Origin: Aaosphaeria pasadenensis
Taxonomy: Eukaryota; Ascomycota; Dothideomycetes; Pleosporales
Direction: 5' to 3'
Assembly (NCBI GenBank): GCA_022813625.1
Contig: JAKLMB010000014.1
Location: forward strand, 1 to 64,000
DNA length: 64,000 nucleotides
This document shows positions 38,101-49,003 of this stretch, one piece after another. The position numbers and the translations under genes are program-made. The notes beneath the pieces are model-generated. The model made no database searches. It was not told the DNA's origin and saw nothing but the letters and a program-made list of their open reading frames with translations. Numbering within the stretch: the first letter of the stretch is position 1; every line of letters begins with the position of its first letter.

Positions 38101-39523
38101 ATCTTGGCTCTCATTGTTGGGTGGAAGCTTGGTTTGGTGGTGGTATTCGGAGCCCTACCCCCAATGATAACGGCGGGATATCTTCGCATTCGATTGGAAT
38201 TCAAACTAGAAGAGGCAACAAGTAAACGTTTCTCGAGTAGCGCTGCGCTTGCTTCTGAAGCTGTATCCGCTATACGCACAGTCTCCTCGCTGGTACTGGA
38301 ACGATATATCATGGAGAAGTACCACGAGCGCCTTGATGGAGTTGCCGGACGGTCTGTAAAGGCTTTGATATGGACCATGTTCTGGTATGCTCTGACACAG
38401 TCTATCAATTTCTTGGCCATGGCCTTGGGATTCTGGTGAGTTCTCCATAAGTATCGTCTGGTTCCTTTCTAAATCTTCTAGGTATGGAGGCCGTCTTATC
38501 TCATACTACGAATACACGACTTCGCAATTCTTCATCATTTTCATAGGTAGGGTCATCGACTTTCCTAAACACAGAGATAGGGTTATAGCTAACAGTTGAA
38601 TAGGAGTGATATTCGCCGGTGAGGCAGCAGCATCCTTTTTCTCATATACTACGAGCATCACGAAGGCCCAAACGGCCGCAAACTACCTGTTTTGGCTACG
38701 AAGGCTCGAACCAACAGTGAAAGAGGACCCAAGCAAACCACCGCATGGTGACAGGGATGAAAAAGAGGAGCCAACTCGCATTGAATGCCAGGAGGTCAAC
38801 TTTGTTTACGCAAGCCGAGCCAATTCGAAGGTATTGGATGGCATTGATATCGATGTGCAACCCGGACAGCACATCGCCCTTGTTGGGGCATCGGGCTGTG
38901 GCAAATCCACAATGATAGCTCTTCTCGAACGTTTCTACGATCCGATGTCTGGGAAAATCAATTTCAATGGGTTGTCCCTAGCCAATCTGTGTCCCCGAAA
39001 GTTCCGCTCTAGGGTTTCCCTAGTACAACAGGAGCCCGTTCTGTACCAGGGTTCCATCCGAGAAAATATAGCTATGGGTGTCGATGCAGATGTCACTGAT
39101 GCGCAGATTGAAGACGCTGCCCGGCAATCGAATATCTTGGATTTCATCACCTCCTTACCCGAGGGATTCGCAACGATGTGTGGAAACAGGGGAACGCAAC
39201 TCTCAGGAGGCCAGCGACAACGTATCGTCATCGCGCGGGCTTTGATTCGCCAACCGAAACTCCTTCTTCTTGACGAGGCAACATCGGCCCTGGACACCGA
39301 AAGTGAAAAGGTGGTTCAGCTGGCGCTTGCGAAAGCACGATCAGGGCGAACGACTGTCGCAGTCGCACATCGATTAAGTACAATTAAAGATGCGGATGTT
39401 ATCTTGGTGTTTTCCAAGGGTCAAATCGCGGAAAAGGGTACACACTCAGAACTATTATCCAAACGAGGCATGTACTATGAAATGAGTCTCGGCCAGAGTC
39501 TTGACAGGAGTATTCCGGCTTAG
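35165..39523 (+). CDS. ABCB/MDR-type full ABC transporter
   Basis: Ten exons: 35165-35290, 35343-35530, 35588-35642, 35690-36060, 36120-36659, 36710-36983, 37097-37840, 37906-38435, 38482-38546, 38604-39523, for 1270 residues, the usual length for a P-glycoprotein-like exporter. The order is TMD1-NBD1-TMD2-NBD2. NBD1 has Walker A GASGCGKST (about residue 419), LSGGQKQR (about 529) and VLLLDEATSALD (about 551). NBD2 has GASGCGKST (about 1060), LSGGQRQR (about 1163) and LLLLDEATSALD (about 1186). Both halves look catalytically complete. Likely exports hydrophobic drugs, toxins or metabolites from the plasma membrane. The divergent zinc-cluster gene is its probable regulator. Substrate unknown. 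Confidence 0.93.
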
Positions 39524-40079
39524 TCCAAGGGATGGACGGCATGTACTATATTTAATGTAATCATATCTTCTCTCTATTGCCAGAGTCCTTCGGGCTCTGC
39601 ACGTGGCAATCATTAATAGAACAAACGTGTATCTACCTATAGGTCGCTTTATGAGGAGGGCTACAATTAGAACCTTGGTACTTGTTTCAACCCTTTGCGT
39701 GTATGAATTACAGCTAACTTACTGTACTTGGATCTGGTATTGATGGGCATTTGTCTGAAGTGGGCAGGCGGTGGTTCGTTCTGCTCATTTCGGCACCGTC
39801 GTTGTAGGGCTTACCACGATGGTATCCCCAGAGCCGTACCGTCAGAGCTCATTTTCTTATGAATTGTCTCATCAAAATGATGTGAGGCTGAATTTTGAGA
39901 CTCTTGTGTGATTGGCTGTTACATTCTATTTATGACTCGATACGCTATATACACAAAAGTCGCTGCCCTAACTATGCTTTGCATCCTACTTAGCCTTTCG
40001 TGGAATGTACAATGTTTCCACTTGACAAAGTACTACAGTATCTGCTTTGGCATTTTACTGTCTCGTTAGAATCTTGCAC
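39524..40079. other. Convergent intergenic region
   Basis: Between the 3' ends of the ABC transporter and an unrecognised gene. AT-richer than the coding DNA on either side. No feature identified. Confidence 0.5.
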
Positions 40080-41582
40080 CTAATTCAACGTCTCCTGAAC
40101 ATTCTCACCCTTCTTCATATAGTCAGCCAGCCATTCGTCAGAAACCCAGATTTGTTCAAAGCGATGTCGAGAGATGAGTCTCATATGCTCAGGGCATTCT
40201 GTCCAACTTTCAACACCGAACACTTCATACTGTTCAGTTGCCCACCGAAGGTTCTCCGCCCATCCACTGACATCTCCGGGATGTGGTTGATCGATATGGT
40301 GCAGCATCCGAAAAGGAGGGTAATCTCGCGAGCACAAGAATGCGTACGGACTGAATATGCTGGTTACGGCCGGATATCTAAATATTCCGAAAACCATTAG
40401 AAGATTCTGGGTATCCGCAGAGTCCCATTTAACCGAGTCTGGTGCGGTCACAAGAGTTGCAGGACGACGAACATAGTTCATGAAGTCGGGATGGGACGGT
40501 AGCACATGTGCAAACCTGTTTACTTGTAAGCTCGTTTGCCCTGAATTGCTTGGTGATGAGATGGAGATGGCATCATGCCCCATTGTAGTACCGATAGTAC
40601 CGATAACTTCCCCAGACAAAGTTTTTGTTCGTTGCATCTGTGCGGGCAACAGCCTTGGAGTGCCCTTTGGTATTCCGGTATTGAGCAGCATAGGAGATTT
40701 ATGAGGCTCTAGTTGATTCGGTGAAGTCATTGGACGCGGTGTAGTTGTGAGCGACATAGTTGCCGATGTTGATTGAGCAGCACGTTTCCTTGCGTAGTTC
40801 ATGTATGTGTTTTGCTTGACCCACTTGTCCCATTTCTCAAGAATGTATCGATCTGTATGCTCCGTACTTGGCGGATGAGGCCCACCTATGTGTTCCAAGA
40901 GCTCGTCGTAGTGTGTGGGGTATTGCCAGTGCTCGTTGGGGTGTTCGACAGCGTAAGTGACCATCCTGGTAAGATCTAACGCATCGTTACCAACAGGGTA
41001 TTTCTTGACTCCATTTGCCAAGTGGGAAAATGGAATCGGGCCTTCCGGATCTCCTCTCTCCCCTATTTCGTATGGTGTCTTGAATCCGGCAACACTGAGA
41101 TCTTCTTCGTTCCATGATGCAGCAATAACTTTATGCCACAACTCGTGGCTCCCACAAGTCCAACCGTCGAAGCCGGCCTTTCTCATAGTTCGGTAGAGCA
41201 ACGATCCACAGACGTTGGCGCTCCATTCGTTATTTTGCGGGAACCGATTGGTACTGATTATTCCGTGAATACCTTGCCTGGTACCGCCGTTTGAAAAGAA
41301 TCGATAAACAACGTCTGCACATCTGAGACTGCCCGGGAGAAATGTTAGAATCTCAGCCGCGGTGAGATTGGCTGATGGCGGGAAGGGGAGATTCTCCAAA
41401 AGCATGATGCTATGAGTGCTGAAGATCCTCTCGATTGCATTAGGTTCTTGACGAAGATGCGCCGACTCTGCTACTGCAACAGGCTGTTCGTGGAAAGAAG
41501 AAACGAAATTGATTGGCTTGGTATTGGCAATTAAATGCGGGCGGGCCTGGGCATTGTTTACATGTTTTTGTTGTCCATTCAC
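40080..41582 (-). CDS. Unrecognised protein, paralogue A of a divergent pair
   Basis: Single exon, 500 residues, no signal peptide or transmembrane segment. I do not recognise the family. Residues 72-250 resemble residues 25-215 of the divergent neighbour: NLTAAEIL with a following DVVYRFFSNG, then NDALDLTRMVTYAVEHPNE and LLEHIGGP. The last 110 residues (SPYAF..., AENLRWATEQYEVFGVESW) also match the neighbour's C-terminus. The middle (about 260-390) is polar, low in conservation and rich in Ser, Thr and Pro. Two conserved ends around a disordered linker suggest a binding or adaptor protein, but no catalytic motif is apparent. Confidence 0.75.
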   Translation of the reverse strand: MNGQQKHVNNAQARPHLIANTKPINFVSSFHEQPVAVAESAHLRQEPNAIERIFSTHSIMLLENLPFPPSANLTAAEILTFLPGSLRCADVVYRFFSNGGTRQGIHGIISTNRFPQNNEWSANVCGSLLYRTMRKAGFDGWTCGSHELWHKVIAASWNEEDLSVAGFKTPYEIGERGDPEGPIPFSHLANGVKKYPVGNDALDLTRMVTYAVEHPNEHWQYPTHYDELLEHIGGPHPPSTEHTDRYILEKWDKWVKQNTYMNYARKRAAQSTSATMSLTTTPRPMTSPNQLEPHKSPMLLNTGIPKGTPRLLPAQMQRTKTLSGEVIGTIGTTMGHDAISISSPSNSGQTSLQVNRFAHVLPSHPDFMNYVRRPATLVTAPDSVKWDSADTQNLLMVFGIFRYPAVTSIFSPYAFLCSRDYPPFRMLHHIDQPHPGDVSGWAENLRWATEQYEVFGVESWTECPEHMRLISRHRFEQIWVSDEWLADYMKKGENVQETLN

Positions 41583-42036
41583 AATGTGAAAATCTTATCC
41601 CACCTTCACTACCTCTGAAAGGTGGCAGACAGTGTTTGTGAGTAAGCATATGCTCCTTTACTTCGTCTGAATGGTAGACCGTGATTCTAGAACGCTCCAG
41701 GACTCTTATTTAACTCCTCTGGAAGATGTTAGGTGGTAATTCTACAGTAAACAGACAATGACTGCATCTTCCTTTGTGTGTTAACTTCACTCTGGTTTGG
41801 TTTGGCGGGTTTGTACCTTTTCTAGATTGTTTATGAAGACCATCTTTGCACAATGCCCACACCTGCTACTACAACTTTGTTTATACACATCTCTATTCGT
41901 TCACTACTAAAGCGTGACCAACCGCTTTCCAAGATGATTATTCAACACAATCAGTTGCCTGTGAGTCTCCCAGTAAGGCCATCTGTCTCAATCAATTGAT
42001 TACTAACGCATATCAAGTTTCTCCAGAGCCTGCAAC
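41583..42036. promoter_or_regulatory. Divergent promoter between the paralogues
   Basis: 454 bases between two diverging start codons. On the plus side a probable leader intron runs 41961-42017 (gtgagt..caag, with a tactaac branch site). An upstream ATG at 41934 precedes it, and in the spliced RNA would open a frame overlapping the main start codon. Confidence 0.5.
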
Positions 42037-43905
42037 ATGGCTCGGGGTCCGGTAAAGGACGCCTTTGGCCAGGGCGCTCCCCCTTCCAACTTAGACTTTC
42101 CAAGAGGAAACCTCACGGCCGCTGAAATTATAGCCTACTTCCCACATTGGCTGAAGAGTGTGGATGTGATCCAACGATTTGTCAACAATGGAGCAACGGC
42201 CAAGGTTATAACACAAATGATGAATAAGTTCCGTACTTTTTCCCACCACACAAGTTACCCGGCAAATTCTATAACTATAATGCTGCAAAACACCATGCGG
42301 CGACAATACCCACAGTGGACGCTTGGTAAGAACATAACCTTCCTCACAGAAGCTGAGAAAAGAGCTTGGAATATCCTGAATATCGACGTGGGTGGTTTTC
42401 GAACTCCTCGCATCACTCATCCAAAGGCCGGCAATATGAACCACGCCGCAAACCACCCAGCGCCACCCGTAAACTTTCGTGACCTCGCCAGACACGTCAA
42501 GCAGCATCCCAATCAGGACGATGCCCTTGACCTCACGCGGTGCGTACTGTACGCAATCAATCACCCAAAAGAGGAATGGCTGTTTCCAAGAGACTTTCAA
42601 CGACTCGTCAACCGCATCGGCGGGCCCAAACAAGTGTCAAATGTTAACCTTGACCGTGCTGTATTCACACGTTACGCAAATGGAGGCCGTATAGGACATC
42701 CCATACAAGTAGGACCGCCCCATCCCCCTCCTCCTCCTCCTCCTCCTCCTCCTCCTCCTCCTCCTATTAATTCTGCCGCTCCTGCCGCTGGCTCAAAGCG
42801 GAAGCGTCCACCATGGGAATCTCAATCCGAGACATCTGCATCACCCAAGCGTCCCCGTATAGATAACCCATCGGAAGAATCGGAAGAAAATGTGCAAGAA
42901 GACATAGAAGAAGCTACAGAACAAACTACAAAACCAACCATAGAGGAGGCTATAGAAAAAGTGTTAGGGAAATTCGTAGGCAGATCCGTGGATGAAGCTG
43001 TGGAAGACAATCACGATAATCCTGAAAGTAACGAAGATGAAGTCGACAGCGCTGATATAGATGAACTGGATTCGTATACTCACCCAGGGGTAGATGCGCT
43101 AGCGACTTTTCCAAGTACTGGCTACAGTCAGAATACTGGTTTTGTAGGACATATTGACAAACAGCGTAAGAGGCCTAGATCCGTCGAGGAAAGTGACGGT
43201 GATGATAGCACTTTTCCACGGAAACGCCCCCGTCTGTTGGATCAAGAAGACACAACGGGCATTCATTTGCCAGCAACAGATGGCCTCTCACATGACGGTT
43301 CTGGGATGTCCCAATACGGGTACATGGGCAACGAGCATGGAAACTTCAGTTTCTGTCCCTACTCTCTGACTTCTGTTACCTCAGATCCCGCTGGAAGCAC
43401 TCCAGGATATTTCGATAATATCCGGAACAAAACTCCGACACCAGTGTTTTCGGAGACGGTCACCCCAGCCCCTGATCCTATATCCCAACCAGTGGAAGAA
43501 AGCCAGACCGAAGGAAACAGAGAGGAACCACCGCCGTATCTTGAACCCTTACCACTGCCAGAATTTAGACCCATCATAGATTTCTATAATGTGCACGAGT
43601 ATGCGGCAGACGGTGCTGTCGACCAATGGGGTTCCGCATACGATTTCTATCGCAGAACCGCGTATGGGCTTGCCTTACCAAGGCTGGACGCGCCACACCG
43701 CGAGCTGCATCGACTGAGCGTACCGAACGACGGAGACATAGGCGAATTTGCGGAAAGTGTCCGTTGGGCGAGGCAACAATGGGACTGGTACGGAACGGTC
43801 TGGCTCGAGGATCCATTCTCGCTGGCTTTTATACATGAGCACCGTAAAATGACCTTATGGCGCAGCGATGTCCTCGATAAGCTTTTTCCCCTGATGAGAC
43901 GATGA
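42037..43905 (+). CDS. Unrecognised nuclear-type protein, paralogue B
   Basis: Single coding exon, 622 residues. N-terminal module (about 25-215) starts GNLTAAEIIAYFP, contains DDALDLTRCVLYAINHPKEE and ends near VNRIGGPK, all shared with the divergent neighbour. A long proline run (about residues 228-247) is followed by four basic, nuclear-localisation-like clusters (SKRKRPP, KRPRID, RKRPRSVEE, RKRPRLLD) inside an acidic, repetitive linker (EEAIEKVLGKFVGRSVDEAV). The C-terminal 100 residues (GSAYDFYRRT..., AESVRWARQQWDWYGTVW) again match the neighbour. Basic patches and an acidic linker suggest a nuclear protein. No enzyme motif seen. Start chosen as the first ATG after the leader intron and just before the conserved module. 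Confidence 0.75.
   Translation: MARGPVKDAFGQGAPPSNLDFPRGNLTAAEIIAYFPHWLKSVDVIQRFVNNGATAKVITQMMNKFRTFSHHTSYPANSITIMLQNTMRRQYPQWTLGKNITFLTEAEKRAWNILNIDVGGFRTPRITHPKAGNMNHAANHPAPPVNFRDLARHVKQHPNQDDALDLTRCVLYAINHPKEEWLFPRDFQRLVNRIGGPKQVSNVNLDRAVFTRYANGGRIGHPIQVGPPHPPPPPPPPPPPPPPINSAAPAAGSKRKRPPWESQSETSASPKRPRIDNPSEESEENVQEDIEEATEQTTKPTIEEAIEKVLGKFVGRSVDEAVEDNHDNPESNEDEVDSADIDELDSYTHPGVDALATFPSTGYSQNTGFVGHIDKQRKRPRSVEESDGDDSTFPRKRPRLLDQEDTTGIHLPATDGLSHDGSGMSQYGYMGNEHGNFSFCPYSLTSVTSDPAGSTPGYFDNIRNKTPTPVFSETVTPAPDPISQPVEESQTEGNREEPPPYLEPLPLPEFRPIIDFYNVHEYAADGAVDQWGSAYDFYRRTAYGLALPRLDAPHRELHRLSVPNDGDIGEFAESVRWARQQWDWYGTVWLEDPFSLAFIHEHRKMTLWRSDVLDKLFPLMRR
42725..42765. repeat. CCT microsatellite inside coding sequence
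   Basis: Thirteen or so tandem CCT units in frame, encoding the polyproline run of paralogue B. Length is expected to vary between strains without breaking the frame. Confidence 0.9.
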
Positions 43906-45313
43906 TCAAGATGAGTCTGTATGAAAGTTATATAACTTATGACGAAGATTTTAGTAATCAGTGGTGGCGGGAAAACGACTGGCACCGACTGGTCTCGGTG
44001 TAAACGAAAACCGTATATTATACCCACTGGGGAAGGATGCAGGAGGATCATCTTGATAGTTTTGCACGATCTTGTATTTTGGTACGATTTGATATTTTCG
44101 CATGGCGAGAAAAGGTTCAAGAGCGAGGAGCGGAATCCCCATCGATGAAAGATGCGAGGATGACTTGTCGTTTTTGCGTAGCGCCGAGAACAGGTTTGAC
44201 TTGGTTTAAGTCGGGTAACGATTCAACGAGACTCACATGGACGGCAAGTATGTGGAATATTTGATATTGTGTTATAACAAAAGCTTCCAACGTGAACAGA
44301 GTGATACCTCGTAAGTACACAGCATCCTTATTGGACCTGATGGTAAGGGAGAGAGTGACGAGGTGGTGGCTAATGCATGTGCATGCATGTGCCGATGAGG
44401 TGCCGCCGACTGTTCGGCTTGCATGCTGTGTTTGCTAGGGATTAACATTGTTTTTACTTCTTTTGCCATGTAGCTTGATTCTATTGGAGTCGGTTTGGAA
44501 CGGGGTTTTGACACATGGTTTGGTCCATGTCAAAGACTAAAGCTTCGTCGAACCTTGCTGTGATTAAAGTTAGCTACATAACCTGACGGCGGAGTACTAA
44601 CACTGACCTTTGACGATGGTGCCGTCCTTGCCCGAATCTACCATTATCTCGTTTAGCCCACGTACAAGGCCTGGAACTTCATATAGTTTCGAACCGAGAG
44701 TCACTCTAGTAAATACGACATTGCAGATGCTGCTCTCAGCGACTTGGGTGAGGGTCACTCATAACTACAATGTAGATGAATAATGTGTGCTATGTGTCGC
44801 AAGGGGAGATGCGCACAACTGCGCTGTGTAGGTAATGCTCCTGTCCCTGAGACCCTGAACTTGTACGCGCGACATTATGGAGATACCGTCTGCGAACCGC
44901 CGTTACAGGCTGTGCGCCACTCTCAACCCTTACTCCCAGACATGAACTGTGCCTGGGATCAACCCTCGTGGCAAAGCGTTATGAAACGTGCTTCTTCCTC
45001 CCCATGTTTGCAGCCACGACGATCCTCCCGAGTCATGCTAGTGTTCAATCAAGGTTTACGTGGTGAAGACTAGCGCCATGAGTCTACACCCCGATTCGCT
45101 CATCTTCACACACTTGCAAGAGTTTGTGCATAGTTCTAGAGTCTCTTTCTTGGGAACTTTCTTGGGGAAAGTATAGATAGCAGATAAAGTTTACAATGTT
45201 CACCTGAAGATCAGCCGAACACCATGTTTATTCCCGTCATGGTTCATGCGTGATCAACTTATAAGACAAAGACCGCCCTGGTTCGGCCCCTCCCACGACA
45301 TTGGCGCTCGACA
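43906..45313. other. 1.4 kb intergenic region
   Basis: No convincing gene. A short gcatgt-rich repeat lies near 44373-44392. The right part must hold the promoter of the CFEM receptor gene. Confidence 0.5.
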
Positions 45314-47101
45314 ATGGGCGTTTATACGTTCTTTCAGGCATTCTTGTGCCTGCTCTTTTTGTTGCAGGCAACAGCACATAATTTCACACTCGACAGCCGG
45401 GCACTGTCCATTGGAGATGTACCGAAATGCGGCGTTCGTTGTCCACTCCATGTGTACATACCTTGAAACAGCTAACATATGTACAGTTGCAGTGTCTTAT
45501 TCAGCTCGTCCCAGCCAGCGGCTGTCCCCTTGATGATTACGAATGCCAGTGTCGAAACGAAGATCTCGCAAAGGGTGTCTCATCATGCTTACTTCAGAAA
45601 TGTACAATGTCAGACATCTTAGGTAAAGTGAACTCCACCTGCATGGTGTTTACTATGTACTAACGATCATGGGATGCAGATACTGCTAGAGTTCAAGCGG
45701 TCATGTGCAATCTTTCTACTGAGGATAAATCTCATGACGTAATGCTGTATATATCTCTCAACTATGCCGTTGCGTTTACCTTCGTGACAATGCGTTTTGT
45801 TGGAAAACTCTTGTCCAAACGCATCACGCCTGATGATTGGATTATCGTAGGGGCAATGTTGCTTGCAGCTCTGCCCTCTGGTTGCATAATCACGAGTGAG
45901 TTTACTGCTTGTGCAGTCACGTTGCCGATAAAGGCTGACTCCAGCAACAGTGACAAAAATTGGATTTGGGAAGCATCTCTGGAATCTGGAACACGGCCAA
46001 CTGAAAGAATGCCTTCGACTTTTCTATGTCGCATGGTCAAGCTACATCCTCGTTCTTGGACTCATCAAGGTCTCCCTCATCATGTTTTATGTCCAGATCT
46101 TCCAGTATCCAAAGTTTCGCGTTATCGCTTATACGATATTGGTGTACATCGTGCTATCCACGTTGGTGATTTTCCTTGCGACCATCTTTACGTGCACACC
46201 AATCCCATCTTTCTGGAACCGCGATATCAATGGGAAATGTCTCGACATAAACGCCTTGGCTTATGCAAATAGCGCCAATGCTATTGCGCATGATGTCATC
46301 TTGTTGATCCTTCCCTTGGTGTGTATTCGTAAGCTCAACATGGCCCGGTATCGCAAAATTGCCGTGGGTGCCATGTTCTGCATTGGAACTTTGTACGTCA
46401 TTGGAATTTCTTTCAGCCGACAACAACTAACATCTGGCAGTGGTTGCATTACTACTATCGTACGCCTACACTCTCTCTTGACATTCAAGATTGGCATGGA
46501 CCCAACGTGGGATTACGTTCCCGTAACTATCTGGACTGGACTGGAACTTGGTAGCGGCTTCGTCTGCGTCAGTCTGCCCTCCATACGCATTCTTCTTAAG
46601 ATGATCCTCCCCAAGAGGTGCCTGAACTTCTTCACGTCCATCAAGAGCAACTCCAGTCGAGATCGTAGCATCCCAACACCTATGCATCACCGGGAAGGAA
46701 GCAGGGGCAAGAAAGCAAGAGAAACGTGGTACAATCTATCGATCCAAGGGGGAACTGATGATGGGTCAAATGAAGAAGGTCTCGTTGAGAATCCTTCTCA
46801 GAAGGAATATAGAAGAGACGGTATTTGGAATATTGCAGAGCGATGGCCGACGGAAATAAGTACGGTGCATCTTACGAGAACGAGTGTTACATCGCATGTT
46901 TCCGGGGATTGCGAAAGCCTCAGAGAGGAGGAGTGCGAAAGGCAAGAAGCCAAGCCCTCAAATTATCGACATTTATGTCTGAGCTGTGGAAGTCAAAGTG
47001 ACTTGATCACGGCCCTACCAAGGATAGGTTGCTTACCAGATCAAAGCTTTAGTCGTGATGAGCCACATCACCCTCATAGGAATTCCTATGACCAAGCGTA
47101 A
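45314..47101 (+). CDS. CFEM-domain Pth11-like receptor
   Basis: Five exons, 45314-45433, 45487-45622, 45680-45895, 45951-46392 and 46441-47101, encode 524 residues. A signal peptide (MGVYTFFQAFLCLLFLLQAT) precedes a CFEM domain with eight cysteines: C39, C43, C53, C60, C62, C74, C79 and C95, plus Asp57. This spacing appears only when the intron 45434-45486 is used, which supports the model. Seven hydrophobic helices of the rhodopsin type follow, with the typical DDWIIVGAML and TWDYVPVTIW stretches, then a long polar tail of about 150 residues. Such proteins are Pth11-class GPCR-like receptors, known in Magnaporthe for surface sensing. CFEM cysteines form disulfides outside the cell. Ligand unknown. 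Convergent with the cyclase gene. Confidence 0.9.
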
Positions 47102-47202
47102 AATATGTATCACCACGAATTATTAAATAGTAATAGTAAATTTAATGTTAGTATTTAATCTTGTATGAAAGTTTGTCAGCGTGTCCCTTTCTGTTCTTGT
47201 TT

Positions 47203-48248
47203 CTACAGTATTGCTAAAGCATTGGGCGGACTACCAACACCGCCAGGTACATTCCCAGGTGAGCTGGTAAGCAGAAAATGCCAACGTCCTAGCTCTTTAC
47301 ATGCCGTAGCAAGCTCCTCCAAATACCACAATTCACCAATTGGCATGCCCCAGAGAGGAAGCAAGGAAGCGTGGAGACTCTTCTCTAGACTTGGCGGAGG
47401 CCACGCCTCGAAGTTGGCCGAATCGGTCGCCGCGGCTGCGAAATAGTTGTCGTGCAAGAAATCCTTCATATCTTCTGAGGCCTGCAGTCCTGAGTAACTC
47501 TGTTCGACGAATGCATCCATTGCTGCCCGTTTCTCTCTTTCAACAGCGCTCAAGGATGCGTATCGGCTCAACCAGCCTGTTCGAACGAGTAGAATATCAC
47601 CAGTTTCGAAGTTCACACCCTGTGACCTGGCACATTCACTTAAGTCGGAAGCGGTGATCGGATGATCGGTAAATGGGTCATAGGACTCATTTTTCCAGCC
47701 ATAAACATCTAGGAGGACGCCACGACCGACGATGCCTCTTTTCGCCCAAGCATCGATTCCAAGTCGGGTTGTCAAGGAGAGGTCATCGCCTTCTTCTCGG
47801 GAGATATCGTCAGTTTTGAGCCCGTTGTAAAAGAAACCACTCTTTGGATCAGCGAAATGGCGAAACCCGTCCCATTGGCTGCTTGATTGCGTATTGTATG
47901 TCAATTGGTCGTCGAAAGCTCCTGGTCCAAGTTTGTGAATCTGGTGATGAAGACCTTTTCTTCCAAAAAAGGCTGGATCGGGTATGTTCAATGGAAGGTT
48001 CAAAGATACAACATGCCCTGTTGTCACGGTATTGGTAGCCTTGCGGATACGCTCTGCAGTAAGGAGGTTCAGTCGACCGAGCTGCTACAAGTAAGCTTTT
48101 CTCCATGCAAATGCATACAACAAATTACATGCCGTACCTCATCTGAGCCTCCCCAGAACCACTCAGAGTCTTCTGGTGTACCAGCTATGTGGGGCAAATC
48201 TGCTCTTCTTGGGAAGGTGGACGCTTCTCCATGAGGATCTAAACGCAT
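47203..48248 (-). CDS. Cyclase-superfamily metal hydrolase
   Basis: Two exons, 48248-48138 and 48084-47203, encode 330 residues. It belongs to the putative cyclase family that includes bacterial kynurenine formamidase. The start of the core reads VVSLNLPLNIPDPAFFGRK, followed by the fungal metal-site version SSSQWDGFRHFA and later TGDILLVRTGWLSRY. The C-terminal part (LLPLWGMPIGELWYLEELA) matches the same family. The fungal members lack a proven substrate; amide or lactone hydrolysis is inferred. The first exon supplies RADLPHIAGTPEDSEWFWGG, also usual in fungal members. About 100 bases separate it from the convergent CFEM receptor gene. No signal peptide. Confidence 0.85.
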
Positions 48249-49003
48249 ATCTTTTGACGTATTGTTTAATGGCTTAATCGATCGTGAAAACGGTACGTTG
48301 TGTCACCTAGGATAATGATGTATCAAATTTACCGAGAAGCAGTGTTACAGCACCGTTGGATTTGGTATGATCTGTAATACCTTCGATGAGGTCGTCATTA
48401 TTTCATAGTTGTTGTTATCGATAAAAGTATTCGTATTTCATCACACCACCACCCGTACTAACAACTACCTACAACATGCTGAGTTGTACTGTACGTACAG
48501 CATGTACCCCGCCGGGTCAACTTGCTATGCCCCCCAAACAAAGCGATAGCTCGTCATCCATCAACCGCACTGTTTCGCGATCATTTCACCTGTCTATCAG
48601 ACGATCATTCCCGTTACCTATGAACCCAAGGTGCTTCCTATTAAGTGCTTCTTATAATGCCATTTCAATACACGGATGGGGAATTGAGTCTAACCAACTG
48701 AGACCCACGCAATGCTCGATAACATATTCACGCCTCAATAATAATCAGTAGTGATCGCCGAGTGATCGGCAATGAATCACTTTAGAAGTCATCTACTTGT
48801 AGCACCTTATTATGCCAAGGAATGAGTTTGGGACGTCTGCTAGTATATTGGTGTCCGAGTCGTATGGGCAGGACAGTAGTTTTAGACCGAAACTAAACCG
48901 ATACTAGCAAGAAACGGCTGGATGGCTTCAAGCTGACTACGTTCGGTGACGCATGGGAATACGAGAAAGAGAGACGATTGATCCTCAAAAGCAAAGAGCG
49001 TTG
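48249..49003. other. Intergenic region
   Basis: Promoter side of the cyclase gene on the left and 3' side of the next minus-strand gene on the right. Only short frames without motifs. Confidence 0.5.

Noticed and set aside
42725..42765. CRISPR-like or structured repeat
   Set aside because: Simple in-frame CCT microsatellite encoding proline; no spacers.
30063..48248. Secondary-metabolite gene cluster
   Set aside because: Regulator, ABC transporter, receptor and cyclase-like hydrolase sit within 18 kb, but there is no PKS, NRPS, terpene synthase or DMATS core gene.
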